A stretch of DNA of 64,000 nucleotides from Bacillota bacterium (lineage in GTDB: Bacteria > Bacillota > Clostridia > Lachnospirales > Lachnospiraceae), in NCBI GenBank assembly GCA_023391695.1, contig JAEWAK010000027.1:186001-250000 (forward strand), written 5' to 3'. Both the position numbers and the translations under genes were made by a program. Shown one piece after another: positions 52,261 to 61,500 of this stretch. Positions within the stretch are counted from its first letter, which is position 1. Each line of letters opens with the position of its first letter. A model generated the notes under the pieces. It was given only the letters and a program-made list of their open reading frames with translations, was not told where the DNA came from and searched no databases.

Positions 52261-52963
52261 TTATTTTCTCTTATTGTTTTGTTCATCCAAATAATCCTGC
52301 AATTTTTCCATAATAGATAAAGTACTGTTATGAAAATGTATCTCCATGTATTTTTCTGCCAGCACCGGATCCTGGTGCTCCAAAGCTGCTATAATATCCT
52401 CATGTTCCCTGTATGTGTGGGGGATCCGTTCCTTTTTAAACGGAAGAATATAAGTTGCGATTCTGTGCTTCACCAGTATATTTTCAAGAAATTCAGCAAC
52501 ATAGGTATTATCACCGATATTTGCAATCGTTAAATGAAACTCTTCATCTAACAGCCCTGTCTTGCGCGGCTCCTTTTCATCATACAAAGCTATCTGCCGG
52601 TTAATATCCCGCAATCTGTCAATCTGTTCCTTTGTTGCTTTTAGGGCCGCTTTCCTGACAGAAAGACATTCTAATGAGCTTCGCACTTCCTGACTGCTTA
52701 ACATTTCCGAATATCCAAAATTGGCGACTTGTACGCCGCATTGCGGAGTGTGAACTAACAAGCCTTTTTTCTCAAGTAAACGGAACTTCTCTGACAGGTG
52801 TCCTGCTTACTCCATATTGCTTACAAATATCGACTTCCTTAATTTTATCTCCCGACTTATATTTTCCGCTTTCAATACCATTTTGAATATCCTGTGCAAT
52901 AGCATTTCCTTTTGCTTCCAATTCAAACTGATAATCCATCTTCTCTCTCATATTAAACCTCAT
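52261..52963 (-). pseudogene. GntR/FCD regulator split by a frameshift
   Basis: Two adjacent frames make one GntR regulator. The upstream part (52772-52963) encodes the winged helix up to VSRTPVRE and then leaves frame. The downstream part (52261-52761) resumes as FRLLEKKGLLVHTPQCGV and continues through a full FCD domain. The break is at 52781-52789, where GAAGTTCCG lacks two bases (or has one extra) for the expected VREAFRLL. The complete protein would be about 235 aa, like the intact relative at 20176. It is either a recent pseudogene or an assembly error. The downstream DNA, with decayed genes and TGTATACATTT sites, favours real decay. Confidence 0.85.
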
Positions 52964-53012
52964 TCAAGTTAAAAATATTACCTCTACTATAGGTAAATGT
53001 TAGCATCAATCA

Positions 53013-53228
53013 TTATATTTTATTTAAATCAGCTAACATCTTTACAACCATTCCTTCATCCCATGCTTCCATTGCCTGATAAGAATGTAATTTCTTATAT
53101 TGAGGATTTACAGCATTTTTGCAGGTTAACAAAGCTTCAACACGACTTTTAACCATATTAATCTCATGATGCTGTACTCCACGATAGGTAGCTCGTATAA
53201 AAATGTCCGTTACGGTTCTGGTTTTCAT
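53013..53228 (-). CDS. Unrecognised 71-aa frame in a decayed region
   Basis: Starts at an ATG with only a weak GGAA ribosome site. The protein-like composition (ending HSYQAMEAWDEGMVVKMLADLNKI) suggests real or formerly real coding DNA, but I do not recognise it. Among remnants of other genes it may be the last part of a deleted enzyme. Confidence 0.25.
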   Translation of the reverse strand: MKTRTVTDIFIRATYRGVQHHEINMVKSRVEALLTCKNAVNPQYKKLHSYQAMEAWDEGMVVKMLADLNKI

Positions 53229-53315
53229 TTGTCATTCCACAAGGCTACAACTCAGCTATCGTACAGATATAAGTATGTTTCATTGATAACTGTAGAAAGT
53301 TACGCCAGTTATATT

Positions 53316-53403
53316 TAATACCGGATATTTTAGCTATAATAGTTTGCCAAAGCACTGTGGTTGTCAAATCCGCATTATTTTTATGAAGAACCTATATTCC
53401 ATA
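53316..53403 (-). pseudogene. Remnant of a garR-like reductase C-terminus
   Basis: The plus strand here aligns with the 3' end of garR at 19285-19375 at roughly 70% identity by eye, including TTTGC.AAAGC.CTGTGGT. In one frame it encodes GFDNHSALANYYS, matching GSDDHSALAKYYA of GarR, but other parts lie in other frames and stops interrupt it. Only the last 30 or so codons survive. Confidence 0.7.
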
Positions 53404-53405
53404 AA

Positions 53406-53533
53406 CTAAGAAGTAAGCGAAAGAGATACTCCTGCTGCGTGGGCTGTACCATTCGTTCCATTGTTACCGCAGGCTGTTGCCGATATCAATAAGCAGCATG
53501 CTAATAAAACCCAAGAATTCTATTTGCTTTCAT
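53406..53533 (-). pseudogene. Remnant of a secreted binding-lipoprotein gene (5' end)
   Basis: GGAG precedes an ATG at 53531-53533 that starts MKANRILGF and then hits a stop. Shifting frame gives WVLLACCLLISATACGNNGTNG, a signal peptide with a lipobox (ATAC) and the Asn/Gly linker of solute-binding lipoproteins, before it stops at 53406. The rest of the gene is gone and the garR-like fragment follows directly. This looks like a deletion scar joining the start of a binding-protein gene to the end of a reductase gene. Confidence 0.6.
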
Positions 53534-53625
53534 AAGTTTTTCTACTCCTAAAAATAATTTTAATACTTTTTCCGTTATAATTTATATTATTATTTTGCTT
53601 TATTTAATTTTCTCGCCTCCCTTAT

Positions 53626-53932
53626 TGTATACATTTCTTCTTTTATATTTTGAAAATTTGATAACCTCAAAAATTAATGTATACATTTTATCATTTGAGC
53701 ACAGCAATGTAAACGTAAATCATTAATAATTAATTTTCCTTTTATTATACATTTTATACAACATCGATAAACCCATCAACTCTACATAATATGTTTAATT
53801 AATTATTTTTTACAAATGTAATTATTTGTTATTTTATACATATAATGCATTTCGTTTTTATTAATTATATATATATTTGATTTTTATTAATTTTTTGTAT
53901 ATTTATCTAAGACCGGATTTATGTATACATTT
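53626..53932. promoter_or_regulatory. Three TGTATACATTT sites (candidate GntR operators)
   Basis: Identical 11-mers at 53626-53636, 53678-53688 and 53922-53932, all in the same orientation, each centred on the palindrome TGTATACA. FadR-type GntR regulators often bind GTATAC-centred palindromes. The frameshifted GntR gene lies next door, so these are probably its orphaned operators. Confidence 0.55.
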
Positions 53933-54025
53933 TAAATCAGCAATATAATTTGTTTTAAATATTGCATACAATTTTTATATTATTCCAAATAATTTTGTTT
54001 AAAAACAGATAACAACACGAATAAA

Positions 54026-54082
54026 GCTCTTTGTCGTGTATTTGAGTAGTTCCAATGGAATACCCATTACATAACAAAGAGC
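54026..54082. repeat. 57-nt imperfect hairpin
   Basis: Outer arms GCTCTTTGT/ACAAAGAGC (54026-54034 with 54074-54082) and inner TTCC/GGAA pairing form one long hairpin. No strong T-run follows on either strand. It may be a weak terminator or a small mobile-element relic. Confidence 0.4.
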
Positions 54083-54357
54083 ATAAAATGAAATAAAAAA
54101 TCTCTTAAGACGATTCATTATTACTTATTTACATTCTCTTAAAAACTCTAATACTATATCTATACAAACAATACTTTACCTGATTTGCCATTCAATCTAA
54201 ATACCTGCTATTTTATATCTCATTTTCATTGATGCTATATTTTTTCCGAAATTCTATCGGATATAATCCGATATTCATTCTAAAAACCCCTGTTATTGTA
54301 CAAAAATGCCCTGGCAAATAAACACAGCTTCACTATCTGTATCAGCTATATCTTGTC

Positions 54358-55515
54358 TCAATTTTCTTTCTGTAAAGTAACCCACTGACCACTCTTTGCG
54401 CTGAGCAGGCAGGCTTCTACCAGCTTCATAATCTGTACTCCATCTGCAAAAGTAGCATAGGACTGTCCACTCTGACTGAAAGTCCCATTCTCAATAGATG
54501 CATAATACTCTTTGATGCCATTACGAAATGCATCACTCCATGCTACGGGATGCCCTCCGGGGAGAGTTGCATACCGTACTGCATCTCCAGAAAGTGTTCC
54601 AGGTGCTGATCGGAGACTCTGTATACCAAATACTCTGGTTCCTACTGTTAGAACATCCGGGCTCTGCTGCTGCCACTCCATAGAACAACGCTCACCGGAA
54701 ATTTCCAGTCTTAGGTCATTTAAATGTCCCCCGCTCACCTGAGAAAGATTCAGACTTCCCAGCGTACCATCTTCAAATTTCACCACTATAAACGCGGCAT
54801 CTTCGGTATCAATCGGTACCAATTCATAAGCACCTCCCTCTTCCTTAACAAAGGTCTCCGCCTGCTTTGTGTATTTTTTTCTAAACGGATGAACTGTCAT
54901 AAAATCTGCACGTACCGCCACAATTTTTTTACCTAGTGCATATTGAGCCGTATCAAACCAGTGGCTTCCTATATCTGCCACGGTCCTGGAAGCACCTCCC
55001 ATGTCAGAGGTTAGGCGCCAATTATAGTCAGTGTCCAGCATCATCCAGTCCTGAACATACTGTCCGGTCACATAGAAAACACGGCCGACAGAACCATTTT
55101 TAACCCTTTCTTTCATCTCCTGAACGATTGCATTGTTCCGGTAATTAAAGTTTACACCTGCAGCCACATGATGTTCACCTGCAATTTTAACCAGCTCTTC
55201 TCCTTGCTCCACGGTTATTGCCAGCGGTTTTTCACAGTAAATATGGATACCCTGCTCCATCACATATTTATTGATTTCATAGTGAAGTCCATTAGGCGTA
55301 CAGTTATGTACCACATCAGGATGTACTTCTTCAATCATTCTCTTGTAATCCGTATAGATCTTTTCTACTCTCAGCGTTTCCGCTTTCTTCTTCAGTACTT
55401 CCAGATCGGTATCCACAAGTGCCACTACTTCATTACCTGAGATTCTCCGCAGGGCTTCCGTATGTTGCTGACCAGTAAATCCGGTAGCAATTACTGCAAC
55501 TGTACGTTTTTTCAT
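54358..55515 (-). CDS. Gfo/Idh/MocA-family oxidoreductase
   Basis: NAD(P)-dependent sugar oxidoreductase, about 385 aa. The N-terminal nucleotide-binding fold starts VAVIATGFTGQQHTEAL, an unusual variant of the GxGxxG loop. The EKP motif (YCEKPLAITVEQG) and a C-terminal substrate domain (GGASRTVADIGSHWFD) are present. The ATG at 55513-55515, behind AAAGGAA, is preferred over one 17 codons earlier. It lies downstream of the frameshifted GH1 gene and the PTS operon. Such enzymes oxidise or reduce sugar hydroxyls, often at C3, and in glycoside degradation they pair with TIM-barrel isomerase-like lyases such as those at 57725 and 59314. Confidence 0.88.
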   Translation of the reverse strand: MKKRTVAVIATGFTGQQHTEALRRISGNEVVALVDTDLEVLKKKAETLRVEKIYTDYKRMIEEVHPDVVHNCTPNGLHYEINKYVMEQGIHIYCEKPLAITVEQGEELVKIAGEHHVAAGVNFNYRNNAIVQEMKERVKNGSVGRVFYVTGQYVQDWMMLDTDYNWRLTSDMGGASRTVADIGSHWFDTAQYALGKKIVAVRADFMTVHPFRKKYTKQAETFVKEEGGAYELVPIDTEDAAFIVVKFEDGTLGSLNLSQVSGGHLNDLRLEISGERCSMEWQQQSPDVLTVGTRVFGIQSLRSAPGTLSGDAVRYATLPGGHPVAWSDAFRNGIKEYYASIENGTFSQSGQSYATFADGVQIMKLVEACLLSAKSGQWVTLQKEN

Positions 55516-55575
55516 ATAAATTCCTTTCCACTTTAAACTATTTTTCTTGTTAAGCTTGTTATGCACAATAGTACC

Positions 55576-56984
55576 TTAATCCTGGTGCAAAATAACTCCA
55601 TTTGTTTCAATCACTTTTTTATACCAGTAAAAAGACTGCTTTTTATAACGGTCCAAAGTTCCGGTTCCATCATCATTTCTATCTACATAAATGAAACCGT
55701 ATCTTTTTTTAAGTTCTGCTGTGGAAGCACTGACCAGATCAATACATCCCCATGTGGTATAACCCATTAACTCTACGCCGTCTTCGATTGCTTCTTCCAT
55801 TTGGAGTATATGTTCTCTTAAATACTCAATTCGGTAATCGTCATAAACCGTTTTACTGCCCTGCCCATCATCTACAAGCTGATCTACTGCTCCCAATCCG
55901 TTTTCCACAATGAATAATGGCTTCTGGTATCTGTCCCATAAAGTATTCAATATATATCTAAGTCCTTTCGGATCAATCTGCCATCCCCACTCGCTTGCAT
56001 TCAATGTAGGATTGGGTACGCCGCCAAGCAAATTGCCTTCTCCTAAAATATTCAGTTCCTGATTGGCAGTTGCACAGGTACTTACATAATAACTAAACGA
56101 AATAAAATCTACTGTGTTGGTTAATATTTTCTGTTCTTCTTCCGCCATTTGAATCTGAATATTATTTTCTTTAAAATAGCGTTTTACATATCCCGGATAA
56201 TAGCCTCTTACATGCACATCGGTAAACATCATATTAATATGGTCCTGTTTCATCGCCTCAATCACATCCGCCGGGTCCGGAGATAAAGGATAGACCGGCA
56301 TGCTTAATATCATGCAGCCAATCTTATTATCCGGATTAATTTCATGCCCGATTTTAGTTGCCCAGGCACTTGCTACCAACTCATGATGTGCAGCCTGATA
56401 TAACTGGTTTTTTGTAATTTCCTCCTTCGGTGTGTTAATTCCTCCGCTCATGAACGGTGCATGTAAAATAGAATTGATTTCATTAAAGGTAAGCCAGTAT
56501 TTAACTTTTCCATTGTATCTTTGCATTACAGTCGTTACATATCGTTTATAAAACTCAATCATATTAGAATTTACCCAACCGTTATATTCTTCTGCCAGAT
56601 ACAAAGGTGTCTCGTAATGGGACAATGTTACCAAAGGCTCGATTCCGTACTTAAGACATTCATCAAATAAATCATCGTAAAATTGCAGCCCTTTTTCATT
56701 GGGTATCTCTTCATCACCATTTGGGAAAATTCTGCTCCATGCAATCGAGGTTCGAAATACCTTAAATCCCATTTCTGCAAACAGCTTGATATCTTCTTTA
56801 TACCTATGGTAGAAATCAATTCAACCAGCTTCATATTATCTTCCGTCGGTTCAGCCGTTCTGGGACCTTTAATGCCCTTAGGCATAACATCCTGAATAGA
56901 CAATCCTTTTTTGTCCTCCCGATAGGCCCCTTCGCACTGATTCGCTGCTACGGCTCCACCCCATAAAAAATCTTTTGGAAACAT
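55576..56984 (-). pseudogene. GH1 6-phospho-beta-glucosidase gene with a frameshift
   Basis: The start frame (56984 down to about 56820) encodes MFPKDFLWGGAVAANQCEGA and runs to DNMKLVE, typical of GH1. The next frame, to 55576, encodes IDFYHRYKED..., TFNEINS with the acid/base Glu, and FIVENGLGAVDQL with the nucleophile Glu. The break at about 56817-56824 needs one added base (GTTGA_ATTGAT) to give VEIDFYHRYKED. Restored length is about 470 aa, normal for phospho-beta-glucosidases that work with PTS uptake. If real, it disables the hydrolase of the PTS operon; a sequencing error in an A-run is also possible. Confidence 0.85.
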
Positions 56985-57036
56985 AGTTTTACCTCATTTC
57001 ATATTTAATTTCAAAAATGCTATGGCATTTCTTCTA

Positions 57037-57084
57037 AAACAAACCTGCAAATCAGTAAATTCAGAACTGATTGCAGGTTTGTTT
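57037..57084 (-). terminator. Terminator-like hairpin between VOC and GH1 genes
   Basis: A stem of about 19 bp with one bulge (57037-57056 with 57066-57084) and a U-rich 3' side in the minus transcript. It could end or attenuate the PTS operon before the GH1 gene. Confidence 0.7.
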
Positions 57085-57180
57085 ATTAATTCACGCAAGC
57101 CCGTCATTCCGGCTTTCATTTTTCTTAAGCTGCCTGTTACGTGCGTTTTCTAACGCTTTTTCGTAATATTTAAACTGTTT

Positions 57181-57621
57181 TTACATTGTATAATCATAAT
57201 TTTTATATTCATTTACTTCCGCATTCGCATGGTGCGGTGAATTACTGTCTATCTGAATTATTTCAAATTTATGTCCGTCAGGATCAGCAATCCAAAATTG
57301 ATAATTTCCGTCAATTCCCATTTGAGGCTGACTCATTAACGTATAACCCCTATCCTCAATTTCTTTTGCATATTTTATACAATCTTCTACATCAATAGAA
57401 ATATGCATGAAACTATTATTCTCATTTGAATACTCCCTGTCAGTTTTCTTATAGAATAATTCAATGAACTGGTAATCCGCCACCCTGATAAATTCAATTG
57501 CAGGCTTCCCATTTACACTAATTGTAAATGCTCTTTCCAAGCCAAGTCCATTTACATAAAAATCAATTGATTTTTCCATTTCGGAAACTCTTAAGCCATT
57601 ATGAGATAATCTTTTTTCCAT
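57181..57621 (-). CDS. VOC-superfamily (glyoxalase-like) protein
   Basis: A 146-aa vicinal-oxygen-chelate protein with two beta-alpha-beta-beta-beta modules (HNGLRVSEMEKSIDFYVNGLGLE and MHISIDVEDCIKYAKEIEDRG) and GNYQFWIADPDGHKFEIIQ at the end. His and Glu residues at the usual metal positions suggest a metal-dependent lyase, epimerase or isomerase. It is in line with the two isomerases and the SDR upstream. Its start is only about 10 bp from a MITE-like element, and the ribosome site is weak. Confidence 0.82.
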   Translation of the reverse strand: MEKRLSHNGLRVSEMEKSIDFYVNGLGLERAFTISVNGKPAIEFIRVADYQFIELFYKKTDREYSNENNSFMHISIDVEDCIKYAKEIEDRGYTLMSQPQMGIDGNYQFWIADPDGHKFEIIQIDSNSPHHANAEVNEYKNYDYTM

Positions 57622-57631
57622 CTCTTACACA

Positions 57632-57712
57632 GGGGCTGTTGCAAAGTCCAAAATCTATCCTGCCTTGTATTCCAGGCCAGGGCCGGTAAATTTACCTTTT
57701 TGCAACAGCCCC
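57632..57712. mobile_element. 81-bp MITE-like element with 14-bp terminal inverted repeats
   Basis: GGGGCTGTTGCAAAG at the left end and, inverted, GGGGCTGTTGCAAA at the right end. This terminus resembles the ends of several IS families. It has no coding capacity and can fold into a hairpin. It sits between the isomerase stop and the VOC start. Confidence 0.75.
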
Positions 57713-57724
57713 TTTCCCCTTTCT

Positions 57725-58585
57725 TTATAATATGAATGCCTGTCTGATATTCGAATATCCTATACTTAATTCCTCTAACATACTTCTTTCACTGTATTCC
57801 TGGTCAATCAACAGAATGTGCTCTCTTAATTCTAACTTTTGAACAATTTCCGCCACTTTTTCTAATTCCACAGAACCGCAGCCGACCGCTGCCCAGCATG
57901 TATGTCTATCTCCCGGTATTCTATTTATTAATAAATCATTAAGATGTATCAATCCTATTCTGAAAGCATACTTTTCAAGACACTCCGTAATAGAAGCATC
58001 TGCCAGTTCTATCCATCCAATATCAAGTTCCATAGAAACATTCTCACTGGTTAATTCAAGAAAATAATCTAAAATATATTTATTTTCCCCATTTACATCT
58101 ATTATTTTTAACTCCCTGTCATGGTTATGATAAAAATATTCGATATCATGCTTTTTTAATTCATCCGCAATATATCCGACGCTTTTTGCAATACGTTCGC
58201 ATTCCTCTTTCGAATCCATCTTAGGAGCCGATACAAATCTCTTAATTCCTGTTTCCCTTGCAATATTGACAGCAGCTTCAATTAACTCATTAATATCCGT
58301 ATTGCCAAGATATTGAACAAATATAGATGAAACGAGTAAATTATGACTTTTTAATTGGGTAATATATTCAGAGATCTTTTCCTGTTCCCAAATAGCTCCG
58401 CCTAATACCAGTCCTTTTTTTACATATTCTTCAACTTCTGATTTACAAAAGATTGTAGGCTCAATATATTTAAATCCAATTTTGCTTAATTCTCCATATA
58501 TATAATCAGAGCCTTCCAATAATTGCTTGTTTAATCCATATAAATTGAGGCCTAATTCATATTTATTCGTGTTTTGCACTACCAT
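57725..58585 (-). CDS. TIM-barrel sugar isomerase/epimerase-like protein, copy 1
   Basis: A 286-aa AP-endonuclease-2-fold protein. LGLNLYGLNKQL at the N-terminus, YHNHDREL, SMELDIGWIELADAS and HLNDLL carry the expected metal ligands (Glu, Asp, His). It is clearly a paralog of the protein at 59314-60138. Its ATG overlaps the SDR stop. Members of this fold include epimerases, isomerases and C-/O-glycoside lyases. Two copies with an SDR and a Gfo/Idh protein point to a multi-step rearrangement of a keto-sugar rather than a single isomerisation. Confidence 0.8.
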   Translation of the reverse strand: MVVQNTNKYELGLNLYGLNKQLLEGSDYIYGELSKIGFKYIEPTIFCKSEVEEYVKKGLVLGGAIWEQEKISEYITQLKSHNLLVSSIFVQYLGNTDINELIEAAVNIARETGIKRFVSAPKMDSKEECERIAKSVGYIADELKKHDIEYFYHNHDRELKIIDVNGENKYILDYFLELTSENVSMELDIGWIELADASITECLEKYAFRIGLIHLNDLLINRIPGDRHTCWAAVGCGSVELEKVAEIVQKLELREHILLIDQEYSERSMLEELSIGYSNIRQAFIL

Positions 58586-59265
58586 TCAATCTCATCTCCC
58601 GTATAGCTTAAAAATATCTTTTCTTCATTTTCCTTTAACATAATAGTTACAATTCCTTCAGCACTAACAGACGGCTCATTTTTACCCATAAAATTGCTCA
58701 TTTTAGTTTTCATGGATCCCGGGTGGATTAACAAAAAACCGATACCTTTATCACTAAATTTTTCATGTAAAATTAACCCTGCCATGTTTAAGGCCGCTTT
58801 TGACATATTATATGCTAACATTTGTTTTACACCATATTGCATAAATGTTCTTGTTTCATGCATACTTCCGTTTTTCGATGTTACTAAACACACTTTGGAA
58901 GAACGATTCAATACCGGAAGAAGATTCTGAATTAATCTTAATGCACCTAAAACATTGATATTATAAATGTCAAGGGCATAATCAATATCAAATTTATCTA
59001 TTTCTTCCGTATCCTCTGTTTGGGGAGCTGCTATCGTATAATATAATAAATCGATTTTTTCTATCTCACCCATTAATGCATTACATACTGCTTTTACATC
59101 CTGCGTATCCGAAACATCAACTTGAAATTCTTTATAATTTTCATCAAAAAGCCTTTCACTTTTCGCTCTGTCAACACCAAGAACTTTGTCACCGAAGGCA
59201 AGATGTTTTTTTACAATTTCATATCCCAAGCCACCGGTTGCACCGGCAATAACGACTGTTCTCAT
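58579..59265 (-). CDS. Short-chain dehydrogenase/reductase
   Basis: An NAD(P)-dependent SDR of 228 aa: N-terminal TGxxxGxG-type motif GATGGLGYE, Asp in GVDRAKS, and the catalytic Tyr-x3-Lys in LAYNMSKAAL preceded by a Ser in TSKNGS. It probably oxidises or reduces a sugar hydroxyl in the PTS-linked pathway. It lies 48 bp after one isomerase and overlaps the next. Confidence 0.85.
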   Translation of the reverse strand: MRTVVIAGATGGLGYEIVKKHLAFGDKVLGVDRAKSERLFDENYKEFQVDVSDTQDVKAVCNALMGEIEKIDLLYYTIAAPQTEDTEEIDKFDIDYALDIYNINVLGALRLIQNLLPVLNRSSKVCLVTSKNGSMHETRTFMQYGVKQMLAYNMSKAALNMAGLILHEKFSDKGIGFLLIHPGSMKTKMSNFMGKNEPSVSAEGIVTIMLKENEEKIFLSYTGDEIEW

Positions 59266-59313
59266 AATTCCTCCATTCTAATCAAATATGCTGATTAATT
59301 GATCCTCACTCAG

Positions 59314-60138
59314 TCAGCTCAAATATGTATTTATAAAAGAGATGCCTGATTTAAGATCACTCATTAAATCTTCATTGCTGTTATCCTGGCAAATTACTAA
59401 CGGACCATCCTCGAATAAATCCAATTTGTGAATATCAGCTAATATTTCTTTATAACCAACAACACCTTTTCCGACTGCTGTAAAAGACTGTTTTCTTATT
59501 TCCGGTGAATACCCCGGAATTAGATCTTTTAAATGTAATAATGTCACTCTGTTATTGTTTAATATATATTCCAAAGGACTTACATCAGCGAATTTGACCC
59601 ATCCTAAATCCATCTGTAACGTTACCTGCTCCGGACATTGTGCCATGAAATAATCAAGTAAATACTGATCTTTTCCATCTGCATTACATAGTTCAAATTC
59701 TGTTTCATGGTTATGGTAGCAGATCTTAATATCCTGATTATCAATAGCCTGAACCAGCTGAGTCAGCAATTTACCAAACCGGTCACATTCTTCTACATTC
59801 TTTAACATTCCGCTAAAGACAAAATACTTTATTTTAGCTTCTTCATTCAATTTTTTAATATTCCCTGCCAAATCCAAAACAGAATCCTGCTCATCAAAGA
59901 AACAATGAATGGATGGAACCAAAAGTCCGAGATTATTAATTTTTGCAATATATGCAATTAATTCCTCGGTCCTCCAGACCAGATTTTCATATTTGGATGT
60001 TTCCTTTAATTCCTGGTTTCCTATATTAATAATTGGTTCAACACAATCAAATCCTGTTTGCTTTAACAAATTGAGTGTATTTTCTATTCCGTCTTTTAAA
60101 ATAAATCTTAAACCATATAAATTAATTCCTATTTTCAA
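59314..60138 (-). CDS. TIM-barrel sugar isomerase/epimerase-like protein, copy 2
   Basis: A 274-aa protein read from a TTG at 60136-60138, six bases after GGGAG; the TTG six codons earlier lies within the EIIC gene and has a worse ribosome site. LKIGINLYGLRF, YHNHETEF, TLQMDLGWVKFADVS and LLHLKDLI correspond position by position with copy 1 at 57725. It directly follows the EIIC stop, so uptake and conversion are co-translated. Confidence 0.8.
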   Translation of the reverse strand: MKIGINLYGLRFILKDGIENTLNLLKQTGFDCVEPIINIGNQELKETSKYENLVWRTEELIAYIAKINNLGLLVPSIHCFFDEQDSVLDLAGNIKKLNEEAKIKYFVFSGMLKNVEECDRFGKLLTQLVQAIDNQDIKICYHNHETEFELCNADGKDQYLLDYFMAQCPEQVTLQMDLGWVKFADVSPLEYILNNNRVTLLHLKDLIPGYSPEIRKQSFTAVGKGVVGYKEILADIHKLDLFEDGPLVICQDNSNEDLMSDLKSGISFINTYLS

Positions 60139-60139
60139 T

Positions 60140-61432
60140 TTAGTCTCCCTCTTCAACGATTAATACTTTTTCTTCCGCTAAGACTTTCCTGTCATAAGTT
60201 TTAAGGAAGGGATAATAGATTGCCAGGTAAATAATACCAAGTGCTAACTGCCATAAAACAGCTGTCCACTTTCCTCCTGTTAATAAATAACCATTCAGGA
60301 AGTTTGGTGTAGTCCATGTTATACTAACACCAACTAATCTGGGAATCCATCCAATATAAGTTCCAATGTATGTTAGTAATGGTCCAATAAAGTCACATAA
60401 GAAATAGGGAATCCACATAATTGGATTAAACACTACCGGCAAGCCAAAAATAGTAGGTTCGTTAATACCAAAGAATGCCGGGACGATTGCAATTTTACCC
60501 AGAGATTTAATTTTCTTACTCTTGCAGAAAAGTAACATGGCAATACAACGCCAGATACCAACACCCGTTGCAAACATTAAAAATTCATTTGTTATAATAT
60601 AAGGCAGCTTCTCTCCTGCTTCAAAAGCTAATCTGTTTGCATCGGTTGCTACAAGCAAAGCAGGTGTTAATAAAGAAAATACTACTGAATTACCATGAAT
60701 ACCAAATCCCCATAGTGCAAGCGTTATAAACAGCATCAACTGGAATCCCCAAATACTGGTACCAATCGCTGTGAATGGTGCTGCAACGATTGAATTCACA
60801 ATAGAATGAATACTGTCAAATCCTACAATACTTGCGATTATTTTTATAATTGCAAATATTATGATAATAAATCCCATTGGAATTAATGCTGTAAAAGAAG
60901 CACTTACGTTACTTGGCACCGAAGGAGGCATCTTGATCGTAAATTTCTTTTTAACAAAAAAACGATAAAGTTCTGTAACAGCAATTGCCATTAACATTGC
61001 CGTAAAAAGACTTGTAGCCCCAAAACTTGAAATTGCAATACTTCCTCCGTCATTTGGAGAAGTAAATATAAAAATACATAAGCTAAGTACGGCGGCATTA
61101 ATTGGTTGAATGATATCTTTATAATTCTCCGCTAATTTGTATGCAAAATACACAACAACAATTATTGCTGCAATATTCATGGTTGCATTACCAATATCCA
61201 CTAAGGCAGAGTAATAGGCATTAAAATCAATTCCTATGGCATTAATAAATTTTTCATATCCCGGAACAGGTAAAAAAGCTAAAATATAAGCAAAACCACA
61301 AATAATTGTAAAAGGCACGTAAGCCATCATTGAATTTGTAATTGCTTTGATATATCTGTTTTCAGTGAGTACTTCTACTTTTTCCATTTGATCCATTAAC
61401 TTGTCTTGAAAAGCATTGATTTTTTCTTTCAT
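60140..61432 (-). CDS. PTS EIIC, lactose/cellobiose family
   Basis: Membrane channel subunit of a phosphotransferase system, about 430 aa with some ten hydrophobic segments. The family signature GINEPTIFGLPVVFNP and the GIHGNSVV region are present. The ATG at 61430-61432 behind AAAGGGTG is preferred over one eight codons upstream. It imports and phosphorylates a sugar or beta-glycoside together with the EIIB and EIIA encoded just upstream. The downstream GH1 gene suggests a beta-glucoside; the isomerases suggest something less usual. Confidence 0.93.
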   Translation of the reverse strand: MKEKINAFQDKLMDQMEKVEVLTENRYIKAITNSMMAYVPFTIICGFAYILAFLPVPGYEKFINAIGIDFNAYYSALVDIGNATMNIAAIIVVVYFAYKLAENYKDIIQPINAAVLSLCIFIFTSPNDGGSIAISSFGATSLFTAMLMAIAVTELYRFFVKKKFTIKMPPSVPSNVSASFTALIPMGFIIIIFAIIKIIASIVGFDSIHSIVNSIVAAPFTAIGTSIWGFQLMLFITLALWGFGIHGNSVVFSLLTPALLVATDANRLAFEAGEKLPYIITNEFLMFATGVGIWRCIAMLLFCKSKKIKSLGKIAIVPAFFGINEPTIFGLPVVFNPIMWIPYFLCDFIGPLLTYIGTYIGWIPRLVGVSITWTTPNFLNGYLLTGGKWTAVLWQLALGIIYLAIYYPFLKTYDRKVLAEEKVLIVEEGD

Positions 61433-61500
61433 ATTTACACCCTTTCTACTTTTCATTGCATTAAGTATCTAAATAATACGCGAATTTGCGGAATATTAAC

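Larger units (their letters stand above)
53534..54357. other. AT-rich gap with operator-like sites and no gene
   Basis: About 820 bp, very AT-rich, with no credible coding frame. It contains three TGTATACATTT copies and the inverted repeat at 54026-54082, both listed separately. Part of it is probably the former promoter region of the decayed operon. Confidence 0.6.

Noticed and set aside
53700..53725. Catabolite-responsive element TGTAAACGTAAATC
   Set aside because: Differs from the CRE consensus at the conserved CA end.
53860..53910. AT-rich tract as a replication origin or centromere-like site
   Set aside because: No DnaA boxes or iterons, and general AT-richness of the gap explains it.
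56994..57180. Stop-free frame of about 60 codons right after the VOC stop, in the same frame
   Set aside because: No ribosome site at its ATG and a strong hairpin runs through it; likely chance or an old 3' extension.
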